Below, piece after piece: positions 17,126 to 25,760 of a DNA stretch of 64,000 bases. The notes under the pieces were generated by a model. It saw nothing but the letters and a program-made list of their open reading frames with translations. It searched no databases and was not told the DNA's origin. The position numbers and the translations under genes are program-made. Each line of letters starts with the position of its first letter. Positions within the stretch are counted from its first letter, which is position 1. The DNA is taken from the NCBI GenBank assembly GCA_048262715.1, contig JBLXEV010000007.1, positions 62,001-126,000 on the forward strand. The letters run 5' to 3'. The stretch is from Albirhodobacter sp048262715 (GTDB lineage Bacteria; Pseudomonadota; Alphaproteobacteria; Rhodobacterales; Rhodobacteraceae).

Positions 17126-17944
17126 TTAGGCGACCAGCGTTTCTGTCGAGGCGAAGAACATCGCTTGCGAGATCGCCGAGCGCACTTGAGCCTCGGAATA
17201 GGGTTTGGTGATCACAAACGCGGGCTCAGGGCGTTCGCCCGTCAGCAGCCGTTCAGGGAAGGCGGTGATGAAGGTCACCGGAACTTCGCCCGCAGCCGAG
17301 AGAATCTCGTTGACCGCCTCGATCCCCGAGGAGCCGTCAGCCAGTTGGATATCCGAGAGGATCATATCGGGGCGCTCAGCATCGAACAGCGCGACGGCTT
17401 CCTTGTGAGTGCGCGCCACGCCGGTGACGCGGTGGCCCATATCGGCAACGATGGATTGAAGATCGAGGGCGATGATCGCCTCGTCTTCGATGATCAGGAT
17501 CCGGCCCGAGACCGCATCGCGCATCTCATCCGCTGCGACTCGCAGCAGATATTCGACCTCATCCGTGTCGATATCCATGATTGAAGCGATCTCCTCGGGT
17601 TCGAATTCCTCGATGGTGCGCAGCAACAGCGCCTCACGGGTATTGGGTGTCAGGCGCTTGAGATGTGCCTGCGCGCGGCCCTTCAGGCCTGTTTCGCCAT
17701 CTTCCACGGGCGCGCCGGAGCTCGACCAGATCTGATGGAAGCTGTGGAAGAGCGCAACCTTGTGCGTAAGCCCACGCTCGAAGATCGAACGGTCGATCAG
17801 CAAGGCTTCAAGCGTGGTGGCCGCATAGCGATCTCCGCCCGATTGGCTTCCGGTGAGAGCGCGTGCGTAACGGCGCAAATAGGGTAGCAAATCGGCAATG
17901 ATGCGCGAGAGGTGTTGCGGCGAAGCGTCAGCCGTCATGATCAT
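17126..17944 (-). CDS. phyR: general stress response regulator PhyR
   Basis: This 272-residue anti-anti-sigma response regulator has an N-terminal sigma-factor-like (EcfG-like) domain at about 1-140 and a C-terminal receiver domain at about 147-265. The receiver has the acidic pair in IIEDEAIIALD, phospho-acceptor Asp198 in MILSDIQ, and Lys in VITKPYSE. When phosphorylated it binds NepR and frees EcfG. It is divergent from nepR-ecfG, and a consensus EcfG promoter lies 33 to 57 bases upstream. The start could be ATG 17944 or 17938. Confidence 0.96.
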   Translation of the reverse strand: MIMTADASPQHLSRIIADLLPYLRRYARALTGSQSGGDRYAATTLEALLIDRSIFERGLTHKVALFHSFHQIWSSSGAPVEDGETGLKGRAQAHLKRLTPNTREALLLRTIEEFEPEEIASIMDIDTDEVEYLLRVAADEMRDAVSGRILIIEDEAIIALDLQSIVADMGHRVTGVARTHKEAVALFDAERPDMILSDIQLADGSSGIEAVNEILSAAGEVPVTFITAFPERLLTGERPEPAFVITKPYSEAQVRSAISQAMFFASTETLVA

Positions 17945-17969
17945 TCCTCATATTTTTCTGTTTATTACT

Positions 17970-18001
17970 GGAACTAAACGCCCTTGATTGAGTTTGGTTC
18001 C
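17970..18001. promoter_or_regulatory. interlocking divergent EcfG-type promoters
   Basis: On the minus strand GGAAC (18001-17997), 16 bases, then CGTT (17980-17977) fits the alphaproteobacterial general stress consensus exactly and points at phyR. On the plus strand GGAAC (17970-17974), 16 bases, then AGTT (17991-17994) points at nepR-ecfG. The two promoters overlap almost completely. Confidence 0.8.
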
Positions 18002-18049
18002 CTATGCGACATAGATTTGCAAATAAAAATGCCCGGAGTAAGCCACAAA

Positions 18050-18214
18050 ATGAAACAGCATAGACAAGACAATGATCTGGATAGACAGATCGAGGTGAAT
18101 CTGCGCCGGGTGTTTCAGGAAAAGAGTTCTGAGCCCGTGCCTGATAAATTCCTCAAGCTTCTCCAAGAGTTGAAAGAGCAGGATGATCAGGGTGGGCAGC
18201 ATGACCGTTCGTGA
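18050..18214 (+). CDS. nepR: anti-sigma factor NepR
   Basis: This small anti-sigma factor has about 54 residues. The conserved core DRQIEVNLRRVFQEK followed by EPVPDKFLKLLQEL matches the NepR helices that hold EcfG until PhyR competes. I favour ATG 18050, which has GGAG 11 bases upstream; ATG 18029 (seven residues longer) has no ribosome site, and an upstream TTG at 17984 lies within the promoter. It overlaps the sigma factor start, the usual nepR-ecfG coupling. Confidence 0.9.
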   Translation: MKQHRQDNDLDRQIEVNLRRVFQEKSSEPVPDKFLKLLQELKEQDDQGGQHDRS

Positions 18215-18881
18215 CGCACCTCCGGTCGAGCCGAAGCGCGACATCCCAGCAGGCCAGTTAGCCGTGCCGGCAGCTGATCAAACGCCGTATGGCCAGAACT
18301 CTGACCCTTCCGAGCCGGATCAAAGCTTTGCAGATCCGCGCGATGAGATAGTCACCCATCTGCCCTCGCTGCGGGCTTTTGCGCTGTCTTTGACGCGCAA
18401 CGGATCGAGTGCGGATGATCTGGTACAGGATTCCATCGTCAAAGCGTGGCGAAATATCGACAAATTTACCGTCGGCACCAACATGCGGGCGTGGCTATTT
18501 ACGATTTTGCGCAACACCTACTATTCGGATCGCCGCCGCGCCAAGCGCGAGGTCGCGGATCCCGATGGGGTGTTTGCGGGGCAGCTTGCCAGTAAGCCGG
18601 ATCATGATGGACGTTTGGCGATGCGGGACTTTTTCACCGCCTTTGCAGAGCTTCCTGATGAGCAGCGCGAGGCGCTTATCCTCGTCGGGGCTTCGGGTTT
18701 TGCCTATGAAGAAGCGGCTGAAACATGCGGCGTCGCTGTGGGGACGATAAAAAGTCGCGTGAACCGAGGGCGTAAGCGGCTTGTGGAACTGCTGCATATG
18801 AGCGAAACAGAGACGATGGAACTGACCGATCGTGCGACGGTCGCAGTTGTGAATATGAGCGCGGGCGGGCGGTCTTTCTGA
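18201..18881 (+). CDS. ecfG: ECF sigma factor EcfG (general stress)
   Basis: This 226-residue ECF sigma factor directs the general stress regulon. Region 2 is visible as LPSLRAFALSLTRNGSSADD and QDSIVKAWRNIDKF (about 53-90), and region 4 as ELPDEQREALILVGASGF with a helix-turn-helix in EEAAETCGVAVGTIKSRVNRGR (about 150-195). A proline-rich N-terminal extension of about 45 residues is longer than in many homologues. ATG 18201 has GGTGGG upstream; ATG 18183 in the same frame is possible. It follows and overlaps nepR, and the upstream promoter suggests positive autoregulation. Confidence 0.93.
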   Translation: MTVRDAPPVEPKRDIPAGQLAVPAADQTPYGQNSDPSEPDQSFADPRDEIVTHLPSLRAFALSLTRNGSSADDLVQDSIVKAWRNIDKFTVGTNMRAWLFTILRNTYYSDRRRAKREVADPDGVFAGQLASKPDHDGRLAMRDFFTAFAELPDEQREALILVGASGFAYEEAAETCGVAVGTIKSRVNRGRKRLVELLHMSETETMELTDRATVAVVNMSAGGRSF

Positions 18882-18982
18882 CCGCTCGTTAAAAGAGTTA
18901 CGGGCCGGACGACAACGGTTAATCTATTGGCAATGAGTGCGTCTGATTATCAGGGCGCGAGCAGTTATGAATAGGATGTCAG

Positions 18983-20698
18983 ATGTGGATGACGCGTCGT
19001 TTTGACAGAGTGGCGGTGCGTCTGGCGCTGCTCTTGGCGGTCGCGCTCTTTCCCATTGGACTGATTGCCGTTTTGCAATCGCGTCACATTGCCGAGACTG
19101 TTGATGAACGGTCCGAAGAGGCTCTGCTCGCGCTGACTGCAGAGGCTGCGGGCAGCGAAATTGCACTGGTGCGAGAAGGGTTTGGCGCGCTGGATGCGAT
19201 GACGCTGGCAATGCCGCGTTTCTTGCAAGACCGTGCCGCCTGTTCCGCGTATTTCCGCAGCTATGTCGCAGAAAGCGACGTTTATTCCTTCGCGGGCTAT
19301 ACGGATCGAGATGGCAAGCTGGTCTGTGCGAACTCCGGCGTTGGGCGCGATATGTCCAAAGCAATCTCCTACCTTTCCCAGAAAGAAGACCCCAAGCGCC
19401 GCGCGACAATGAACGCCAACGCGCCGGTCTCGCGGACCTCTGTTGTTGTCTTGTCGCAGCCTCTGATACGGGATGGGGAATTTGACGGGTTCGTAGCCGT
19501 CTCGCTGCCGCATGCACGGATCTTCGACTCGGTAGAGAAGGGTCAGGTGCCTATTGATCTGATCACCTTCAACCGCGCCGGCGATGTGATGAGTGCGCGC
19601 GATGGTTTGGAGGGGGTGGAGCGACGCCTGCCGGATTCGGTGGAGCTCTCATCGTTAGCGACGGATCGGCGAATGGCCTTCACGGGGCGCACCCGCGATG
19701 GCCGTGAGATGGCCTTCGCAGTGGTGCCGATCGTCGACGAGACACTCTATGCAATCGGAGCCTGGCCGCGCGAGCGGTTCGTTTTCTCGAGCTTCTGGAC
19801 AGTCATCGCGCCTTTGGTCTTGCCGGTGCTGATGTGGGCGGCCTGCCTCGGGATCGCCTTCTTCGGGATCAATTCTCTCGTGATCCGGCATATCAAGCGT
19901 ATGGGCTCAGAAATGAACGCCTTCATCGCGACGCGGCAATTTAACCCGCCTTCCATAAGCCGGTCCATGCCGACCGAAATTCGTGAAATCGAGCAGACGT
20001 GGTTGCATCTTGCAGAGACGGTCGTGCGCGATGAGGCGGAGCTGGAAGGCACGATTCACGACAAAACGGTGTTGCTCAAAGAGGTGCATCACCGCGTCAA
20101 AAATAACCTTCAGCTGATTTCCTCCATCATCAATATGAAGCTGCGGAAAGTGCAATCGCCAAGTGTGCGCACGGCGCTACAAGATATTCAAATGCGGGTC
20201 ATGTCGATCGCGTCAGTGCATCGCTCGCTCTATGAGGGCGATCAATCTGGCAAGGTGCGCGCGGATAAGCTTTTGCGTGCCGTGGTGGATATGACGATTG
20301 AGGCGGGGGTCGCGCAAGGCGCGGATCTAAAAGTCGATTTGGATTATGCACCGATTGCCCTCTATCCCGATCAGGCAGTGCCATTGTCCCTTCTCGCTGG
20401 GGAGGCCGTGACCAATGCGCTAAAATACTACGGGCGCGGCGCCGATGATTTGGCATGGATCAAGGTGCGGCTGGAGCGTTTGGATGCCAAGCGCGCGCGG
20501 TTTATTGCCGAAAACTCCTGCGCGGCAGAAATCACCCCGCATGAGGAAGATGGCCGAGGGCTTGGCACTTCTTTGATTGAAGCCTTCGCGATGCAGATGC
20601 GCGGACGCGCGTTGATGGAGCCGCTTGACGGGGCGTTCCGCTTGTCTGTCGAATTCCCGATTGAGGAATTCGCTCCGTCGCAGCCTTCGCCTGTATAA
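18983..20698 (+). CDS. membrane sensor histidine kinase, HisKA_2 family
   Basis: This 571-residue membrane kinase has a first hydrophobic segment at about 10-30, a periplasmic sensor region to about 270, a second membrane segment at about 275-300, and a HisKA_2 domain with KEVHHRVKNNLQLISSIINM near 368. The ATPase domain has EAVTNALKYYGRG and GRGLGTSLIEAF. HisKA_2 kinases commonly phosphorylate PhyR in alphaproteobacteria, and its place just downstream of ecfG makes it the likely PhyR kinase; the signal is unknown. An AGGA ribosome site precedes ATG 18983. Confidence 0.9.
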   Translation: MWMTRRFDRVAVRLALLLAVALFPIGLIAVLQSRHIAETVDERSEEALLALTAEAAGSEIALVREGFGALDAMTLAMPRFLQDRAACSAYFRSYVAESDVYSFAGYTDRDGKLVCANSGVGRDMSKAISYLSQKEDPKRRATMNANAPVSRTSVVVLSQPLIRDGEFDGFVAVSLPHARIFDSVEKGQVPIDLITFNRAGDVMSARDGLEGVERRLPDSVELSSLATDRRMAFTGRTRDGREMAFAVVPIVDETLYAIGAWPRERFVFSSFWTVIAPLVLPVLMWAACLGIAFFGINSLVIRHIKRMGSEMNAFIATRQFNPPSISRSMPTEIREIEQTWLHLAETVVRDEAELEGTIHDKTVLLKEVHHRVKNNLQLISSIINMKLRKVQSPSVRTALQDIQMRVMSIASVHRSLYEGDQSGKVRADKLLRAVVDMTIEAGVAQGADLKVDLDYAPIALYPDQAVPLSLLAGEAVTNALKYYGRGADDLAWIKVRLERLDAKRARFIAENSCAAEITPHEEDGRGLGTSLIEAFAMQMRGRALMEPLDGAFRLSVEFPIEEFAPSQPSPV

Positions 20699-20712
20699 AA
20701 GCCTTGGAATAG

Positions 20713-20734
20713 GGCGCGGCATCGCGCCGATTTT
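20713..20734 (+). terminator. terminator after the sensor kinase
   Basis: GGCGCG-GCAT-CGCGCC followed by GATTTT lies 15 bases after the kinase stop. Confidence 0.75.
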
Positions 20735-20756
20735 CCACGCGAAATTCTGATGCGAA

Positions 20757-20781
20757 GCGGGCGGGGGCTTTTCCCGCCCGC
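20757..20781. terminator. second hairpin before tas
   Basis: A 9-bp perfect stem, GCGGGCGGG with its complement, encloses a GGCTTTT loop. There is no T tract after it, so it may be a second stop signal or a leader structure ahead of the aldo-keto reductase. Confidence 0.45.
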
Positions 20782-20826
20782 GCCGCTGTGGCAGGGTCCG
20801 CGCGACGACGTGAAAAGGAATGCGCG

Positions 20827-21876
20827 ATGAAAAATATACGCTTGGGACGCACAGATCTCACTGTTTCGGAGATCTGCCTCGGGTCAATGACATGGGGTTC
20901 GCAGGACAGCGAGAGCGAGGGCCACGCGCAGCTCGATCACGCCACTTCGGCCCGTGGCATTAACTTCATCGACACCGCTGAAATGTATCCGGTGAACCCG
21001 GTCGCAAAAGAGACCGCAGGGCGCACCGAAGAAATCATCGGCACTTGGCTGGCCAAGCGCGGTAAGCGCGACGATTTGGTGATCGCGACGAAGGCGGCCT
21101 CTTTCGGCGGCAAAGCCGTGCGGGACGGCGCGCCGGTGACGGCGGAGACGCTGCGCGAAGCGGTTGAGGGATCGCTCAAGCGGTTGCAGACAGAGTATAT
21201 CGACCTCTACCAGATCCACTGGCCGAACCGCGGCAGCTACCATTTCCGTCAGACGTGGAATTTCGACCCCTCCAAGCAGAACCGCGAAGAGACACTTGCG
21301 AATATGGCGGCGTGCCTTGAGGCGCTGGAGGCGATGCGCAAGGAAGGCAAGATCCGGCATTTCGGCCTCTCGAACGAGACCGCATGGGGCACCGCGCAAT
21401 GGCTCCGGCTAGCTGAAGAAGGCCATGGCCCGCGTGTGGCAACGATGCAGAACGAATATTCCCTGCTGTGCCGTTTGTATGATCTCGATATGGCGGAGCT
21501 TTCGGTCAATGAGGATGTGACATTGCTGGCCTATTCCGCTTTGGGGGCAGGGCTTCTGGGCGGCCAGTACAAGGGCGGCACGGTGATCCCCGAGGGCTCG
21601 CGGCGCAGCAAAGTACCGGATTTGGGGGGGCGTGTGACCCCGCGCGTCTGGGCTGCGGTGGAGGCCTATCGTGCCATCGCGCAGGACGCGGGCCTTGATC
21701 CGGTGACGATGGCGATTGCCTTCACGATGCAACGGCCCTTCAAATGCGTGCCGATCATTGGCGGGCGCTCGATTGCGCAGCTTGATCCTGCGATCAATGC
21801 GGCGGGCGTGGTGCTGGATGATCAGGTCAAAGCGAAGATCTCTGCGGCGTACCGTGTTCATGCGATGCCATTTTGA
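20827..21876 (+). CDS. tas: NADP(H)-dependent aldo-keto reductase, Tas type
   Basis: This 349-residue aldo-keto reductase resembles E. coli Tas closely, for example HAQLDHATSARGINFIDTAE, EMYPVNPVAKET, SLKRLQTEYIDLYQIHW and FGLSNETAWG. The catalytic set Asp and Tyr (IDTAEMYP), Lys (ATKAA) and His (QIHW) is complete. It reduces aldehydes or ketones with NADPH; the physiological substrate is unknown. The start ATG 20827 follows AAAAGGAA; an upstream in-frame extension lacks support. It stands alone behind two hairpins. Confidence 0.92.
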   Translation: MKNIRLGRTDLTVSEICLGSMTWGSQDSESEGHAQLDHATSARGINFIDTAEMYPVNPVAKETAGRTEEIIGTWLAKRGKRDDLVIATKAASFGGKAVRDGAPVTAETLREAVEGSLKRLQTEYIDLYQIHWPNRGSYHFRQTWNFDPSKQNREETLANMAACLEALEAMRKEGKIRHFGLSNETAWGTAQWLRLAEEGHGPRVATMQNEYSLLCRLYDLDMAELSVNEDVTLLAYSALGAGLLGGQYKGGTVIPEGSRRSKVPDLGGRVTPRVWAAVEAYRAIAQDAGLDPVTMAIAFTMQRPFKCVPIIGGRSIAQLDPAINAAGVVLDDQVKAKISAAYRVHAMPF

Positions 21877-21887
21877 ACGGAGCTAAC

Positions 21888-22259
21888 ATGCGGCGCAGCG
21901 TGGGCGCGAGGCAGGTGGGAGTTCGGCGGGCGTGCGCGTTGGTGCTCGGTCTCCTCGCGATCGGTCTGCTGGCAGGCTGCGAGCCTGATGGCCCCGCGCC
22001 GTTGCCGCCTGTTGGCGCGGAATTGACGGCGTTAAACAGCGCGAGCTGCGCGGCGCGTGGCGGCGAATTGGTGCAGATCGGCTCCATCAGCCTGTGCCGT
22101 ACCCAGCCGCGCGATGGCGGAAAATCATGCCAGACGGGCAGGGATTGTGAAGGCGAATGCCTCGCGCGCTCGATGACCTGCGCGCCGATTTCCCCGTTAC
22201 GCGGGTGCAATGACATCATCACCGATACAGGGGCACGGGTGACGGAATGCGTGAATTGA
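21888..22259 (+). CDS. small cysteine-rich lipoprotein, unknown function
   Basis: This 123-residue protein has a lipoprotein signal peptide ending in LLAGC (cleavage near residue 29). The mature part contains about eight cysteines, including SCAARGGEL, KSCQTGRDCEGECLA and RGCND, suggesting disulfide bonds in the periplasm. The start ATG 21888 has GGAG five bases upstream. It follows tas by 11 bases and overlaps the frame of the next lipoprotein gene, so the three may be one transcript. No family is recognised. Confidence 0.8.
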   Translation: MRRSVGARQVGVRRACALVLGLLAIGLLAGCEPDGPAPLPPVGAELTALNSASCAARGGELVQIGSISLCRTQPRDGGKSCQTGRDCEGECLARSMTCAPISPLRGCNDIITDTGARVTECVN

Positions 22260-22282
22260 GCCACGATGCGGGCGGGCGTGGC

Positions 22283-22792
22283 ATGCGGATCGGCGCCATC
22301 GTTGCGATGGTAGGGCTTGCGCTCCTGTCTGCGTGCGGCAGAGCGCCGACAGACCCTGTCAATCGCCGCGACCCGTCAGCGTTTATCTCCTCAGCCTCGT
22401 TGTTTGATCCTGCGCGGTTTGCGGGGGATTGGCGGGTGATGGCGAGCCATACGGCGGGCTGTGTTGGGGCCAAACAGCATTGGGAGCGCACGGCCACTGG
22501 GTGGGATCTCTCCGGTGTTGATTGCACGGGGCCCGCGCCCGCAGCGCTATCAGCGCGGGCCGATCTCATCGGGCCGGGGGGGCGGATCATGCCGTCCGGC
22601 GGTTACGGGGATGAGGCGCTCTGGGTGCTCTGGATGGATCAGGATTACCGCGTTGCCGCTTTGGGGGCGCCCTCAGGTCATCATGCGGTGATCTTGGCGC
22701 GCGAAGGGGCTGCGCAACGCGCGGATCTGATCGGGGCGGCGCGTGAGGTACTGGCGTTTAACGGTTATGCACCGAGTGGTTTGGCGCAGTAG
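22283..22792 (+). CDS. lipocalin-like lipoprotein
   Basis: This protein of 169 residues has a lipoprotein signal with LLSAC near residue 18. FDPARFAGDWRVMASH contains the lipocalin GxW-type signature, and LWVLWMDQDYRVAALGAPSG resembles the strand near the barrel end in Blc-type bacterial lipocalins. It would sit in the periplasm or outer membrane and might bind a lipid. ATG 22283 places the signal peptide correctly; an ATG at 22247 would add twelve residues and overlap the previous gene. Confidence 0.72.
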   Translation: MRIGAIVAMVGLALLSACGRAPTDPVNRRDPSAFISSASLFDPARFAGDWRVMASHTAGCVGAKQHWERTATGWDLSGVDCTGPAPAALSARADLIGPGGRIMPSGGYGDEALWVLWMDQDYRVAALGAPSGHHAVILAREGAAQRADLIGAAREVLAFNGYAPSGLAQ

Positions 22793-22825
22793 GGCAACCG
22801 CACCAAGCAGAATGAAGGACGCGAT

Positions 22826-23713
22826 ATGAGCTTGTGGATCTGGGTGACGCTGTTTGCAGGCGTGGTGCAAACGCTGCGGTTCATGTTGCAAAAACGCCTG
22901 AAGGGCATCGGCCTGTCAACTGGCGGGGCGACCTTCTCACGGTTCTTGTTTGGCGCGCCTTTGGCCGCTTTGGGGGCGGTGCTGGTGGTGCAGAGCACTG
23001 GCGAGACCGTGCCGCCGCTGACGCCGGCTTTCTTTGCCTATGCGGTGGCGGGCGGCGCGGCGCAGGTGGTCGCGACCTTTCTGACGGTGGCACTGTTCAG
23101 CCTGCGCAATTTCGCAGTCGGTGTCGCCTTCACCAAGACGGAAACCGTGCAGGTTGCGCTGTTTTCGTGGCTGGTGCTGGGCGAGGCGGTCGGGCTGTGG
23201 GCGATGGTCGCGATCGGTGTTGGGGTGATCGGGGTGGTGCTGTTGGTGCGCGGCGCTGCGGGGACGCGGTTTGATCGGCGTGCAGCACTTTACGGCATCG
23301 CTGCGGGGGCCTTGTTTGGCGTCTCGGCGATTGGGTATCGCGGGGCCACGGGTGAGTTGATGCCGATGGGGTTTGTCGCCCGCGCCCTTGTCGCGCTGTC
23401 GCTGGTGACTTTGATGCAATCCATCGGAATGGCGATTTACTTGCGGCTGCGCGAGCGCGGTGAATTGGGCCGTGTGCTGGGCGCATGGCGCAAAACAGTT
23501 TGGGTCGGGGTGACGGGCGTGCTCGGCTCTGCGGGCTGGTTCGCGGCATTCGCGCTGCAAAACGCTGCCCTCGTGCGCGCGGTGGGTCAGGTGGAGATCG
23601 TGTTCACGCTGATGGTCTCGGCACTGGTGTTCAAAGAACGGCTGAGTGGGCGAGAGTTGCTTGGCATCGCGCTAGTGGTGGCAAGTCTGGTGATGATTGT
23701 CTTGCTGAGCTGA
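22826..23713 (+). CDS. EamA/DMT-family transporter
   Basis: This 295-residue inner-membrane protein has about ten hydrophobic segments in two EamA repeats (about 3-135 and 150-293). The segment VGVAFTKTETVQVALFSWLV and the second-repeat AALVRAVGQVEIVFTLMVSA mark the conserved fifth helices. Family members export metabolites such as amino acids or nucleosides, but the substrate cannot be read from sequence. An AAGGA ribosome site precedes ATG 22826. Confidence 0.88.
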   Translation: MSLWIWVTLFAGVVQTLRFMLQKRLKGIGLSTGGATFSRFLFGAPLAALGAVLVVQSTGETVPPLTPAFFAYAVAGGAAQVVATFLTVALFSLRNFAVGVAFTKTETVQVALFSWLVLGEAVGLWAMVAIGVGVIGVVLLVRGAAGTRFDRRAALYGIAAGALFGVSAIGYRGATGELMPMGFVARALVALSLVTLMQSIGMAIYLRLRERGELGRVLGAWRKTVWVGVTGVLGSAGWFAAFALQNAALVRAVGQVEIVFTLMVSALVFKERLSGRELLGIALVVASLVMIVLLS

Positions 23714-23762
23714 CCGCCGCGTTAGGGGGCGAAAAGATTTGGGGCGATCAGATCAGTCGGCA

Positions 23763-24446
23763 TCAGATCAGGCGGCGGAAGCGCGCGATATCTGTGGAAT
23801 TGTCGAAGAACGGCACCCCATCGGGATCCGCGCTGTGCCCGCCGGTTTTCGCGAGAACCGCAGAGACTTCGGCCAGCACCACTTCGGTGATAAAGGGCAG
23901 ATTGAGGGCGCGGGCCTCTGTGATCGGCACCCAATGCAGATGCGACAGCTCATCCTCGGCGCGGCTGAAATCATCGGGATCGGCATCAATCTGTGCCGCA
24001 TCCGCGATGAAGAACCGCGCATCGAAGCGGCGCGGGCGACCTTTGGGTGTGATCGCTCGGAACACGAAATGCAGCGGCGCGGCGGAGGCGGGGCCTGAAG
24101 CCGCAGGCCAGCTTGCGCGCGGCCCGAGGGGCAATCCGGTCTCCTCAAATAATTCGCGTAGGGCGGCGGCTGCAAGGGCATTGGGATGCGCGGTTGCGCG
24201 GGTGGCATCGGTTTCGAGCGCGAGCCGATGCGTGCATAGTGCGTTGAGCGGATCGCTGAAGACGACAGAAGCATCATCGCTATCCACCGCCCCACCGGGG
24301 AACACGAATTTCGATGGCATGAACACCGCCCCCGCGCCGCGTTGCCCCATCAGAACACTTGGCCCCTGCGCGGTTTCGCGCAGCAGGATGATCGTCGAGG
24401 CGTCGCGGATGCCCAGCTTGGACTTGTCGGCGGCGTCAGGCAACAT
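23763..24446 (-). CDS. NUDIX hydrolase (NUDT19-like)
   Basis: This 227-residue protein has an extended NUDIX fold. The core helix AALRELFEETGLPLG (near 92-106) carries the RE-EExG metal-binding residues; a roughly 40-residue insertion separates it from the preceding KFVFPGGAVDSDD, as in NUDT19/RP2-type acyl-CoA or nucleotide diphosphatases. The exact substrate is unknown. Start ATG 24446 overlaps the end of the DUF983 gene; ATG 24470 would add eight residues. The pair forms a leftward operon. Confidence 0.85.
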   Translation of the reverse strand: MLPDAADKSKLGIRDASTIILLRETAQGPSVLMGQRGAGAVFMPSKFVFPGGAVDSDDASVVFSDPLNALCTHRLALETDATRATAHPNALAAAALRELFEETGLPLGPRASWPAASGPASAAPLHFVFRAITPKGRPRRFDARFFIADAAQIDADPDDFSRAEDELSHLHWVPITEARALNLPFITEVVLAEVSAVLAKTGGHSADPDGVPFFDNSTDIARFRRLI

Positions 24447-24861
24447 TGGCCTCGCCCAATCCGAAACCATGCATCCGGCGGGACCATTGGATCGCAACGA
24501 TCAGGCCTTTGAAGCGCGGCAGCAGCGCTAAGGTTAGGGCGACACAGCCAATGCCGAAGCCAAGCATCATCCCCATCGGGCTGGGGCGATAGGCGACGAA
24601 CACCGCAAGCATCAACGGGGCCATCAGGTGCCCAACGACGAGGATCGTCAGATAGGCGGGGCCATCATCGGCGCGTTGGGCCGTGTAATCCTCGCCACAG
24701 ACCGCGCAGCTCGCGCGCACGGTCAGATATCCGGTGAGCAACTTTCCTTTTCCGCAATTGGGGCAACGGCAGCGCAATCCGCGCAGGATCGCGGTTTTCA
24801 TTGGCCGATCTTCCTCGGGTGTGGCGGTCGAACGGGCGGTTTGGGCAGTGTCTTGCGGCAT
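24436..24861 (-). CDS. DUF983 membrane protein
   Basis: This 141-residue protein has two CxxC pairs (CRCPNCGKGKLL and CAVCGEDYTA, near 29-58), likely a zinc ribbon, followed by two membrane segments (about 70-90 and 95-115). This is the DUF983 layout, widespread in alphaproteobacteria near NUDIX genes. Function is unknown. ATG 24861 has GGAG six bases upstream; a shorter start (MKTAILRG) is possible. It is the first gene of the DUF983-NUDIX pair. Confidence 0.87.
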   Translation of the reverse strand: MPQDTAQTARSTATPEEDRPMKTAILRGLRCRCPNCGKGKLLTGYLTVRASCAVCGEDYTAQRADDGPAYLTILVVGHLMAPLMLAVFVAYRPSPMGMMLGFGIGCVALTLALLPRFKGLIVAIQWSRRMHGFGLGEANVA

Positions 24862-25062
24862 TTCGGTCTCCGATCTGGCGGCATCATAGGAGCGCGAGGG
24901 GCGCGTGGGAAGAGGTATTGCCCATTGATGCAAAGGGCAGGGGGTGGCAGCAGAACGGGCGTGAGATCACGAGGTGGTGACCGTGGCGACGGAACTGTGG
25001 GCGCGCGGCGTATGACAGATGTGAGCGTGAGATACAGCGTTCCGTCAACCAAGGAGATGACG

Positions 25063-25668
25063 ATGACTTTCAAGACTTTTATCGCAGCAGTCGTGATGGC
25101 TTCTGTCTCGGGAGCGGCCGTTTTGCCCGCCTTTGCGCAAGAGAGCTCGACGACGGCTCCGGCGCAGGCTGATATGAAGGCAGGCGGCAAGCATGGTGGA
25201 CCGCGCGATGGCAAAGGCGGCTGGATGCGGGGCCATGGGGCGATGGGGCCGATGTTCGATTTCGCCGCTGTAGATACCGATGGCGATGGCAAAATCACGA
25301 AAGCGGAATTTGACGCGCACCGCTCCGCGAAAGTCGAGGCGTTGGATACCGATAAGGACGGCAAGATCAGCATGGATGAGCTTGTCGCGATGCATATGAA
25401 CGGCGCGCAGGAGCGGGCTGAGGCGCGCGCGAAGCGAATGATTGAAGCGCAGGATACCGATGGTGACGGGATGTTGTCGGCGGCGGAACTGGCCGTGCCT
25501 GCGGCCCCCAAGGACATGTTTGCCAAACTGGATGCCGATGGCGACGGCGCAGTGACGCAAGCGGAGATTGATGCGATGGCCGCGAAAATGCACGAACGGA
25601 TGGAGCGTCGCGGTGATCATGGCGGCAAACCATGGGGGAAAAAAGGCGATAAGCCTGACAACGGCTAA
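25063..25668 (+). CDS. EF-hand calcium-binding exported protein
   Basis: This 201-residue protein has a signal peptide cut after LPAFA (near residue 24) and four EF-hand loops: DTDGDGKITKAE, DTDKDGKISMDE, DTDGDGMLSAAE and DADGDGAVTQAE. A glycine/histidine-rich stretch precedes the first loop and the C-terminus is basic. It probably binds calcium or another divalent metal in the periplasm. AAGGAG sits six bases before ATG 25063. It lies 90 bases upstream of a sigma factor operon that ends with a periplasmic metal-sensor-like gene, so a shared metal response is plausible. Confidence 0.9.
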   Translation: MTFKTFIAAVVMASVSGAAVLPAFAQESSTTAPAQADMKAGGKHGGPRDGKGGWMRGHGAMGPMFDFAAVDTDGDGKITKAEFDAHRSAKVEALDTDKDGKISMDELVAMHMNGAQERAEARAKRMIEAQDTDGDGMLSAAELAVPAAPKDMFAKLDADGDGAVTQAEIDAMAAKMHERMERRGDHGGKPWGKKGDKPDNG

Positions 25669-25685
25669 TCCGGTTGCATGACAAT

Positions 25686-25713
25686 CCCCCGAGCCGCGCA
25701 GGTGGCTCGGGGG
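25686..25713 (+). terminator. hairpin between EF-hand gene and ECF sigma operon
   Basis: CCCCCGAGCC pairs perfectly with GGCTCGGGGG across an eight-base loop. No T tract follows, so it may be an attenuator or an RNA-stabilising element rather than a full stop. Confidence 0.5.
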
Positions 25714-25760
25714 GGGACAGGGTTTGCGTCCTGTCTGGAATGGGGATAGCCAGTTGTGGA

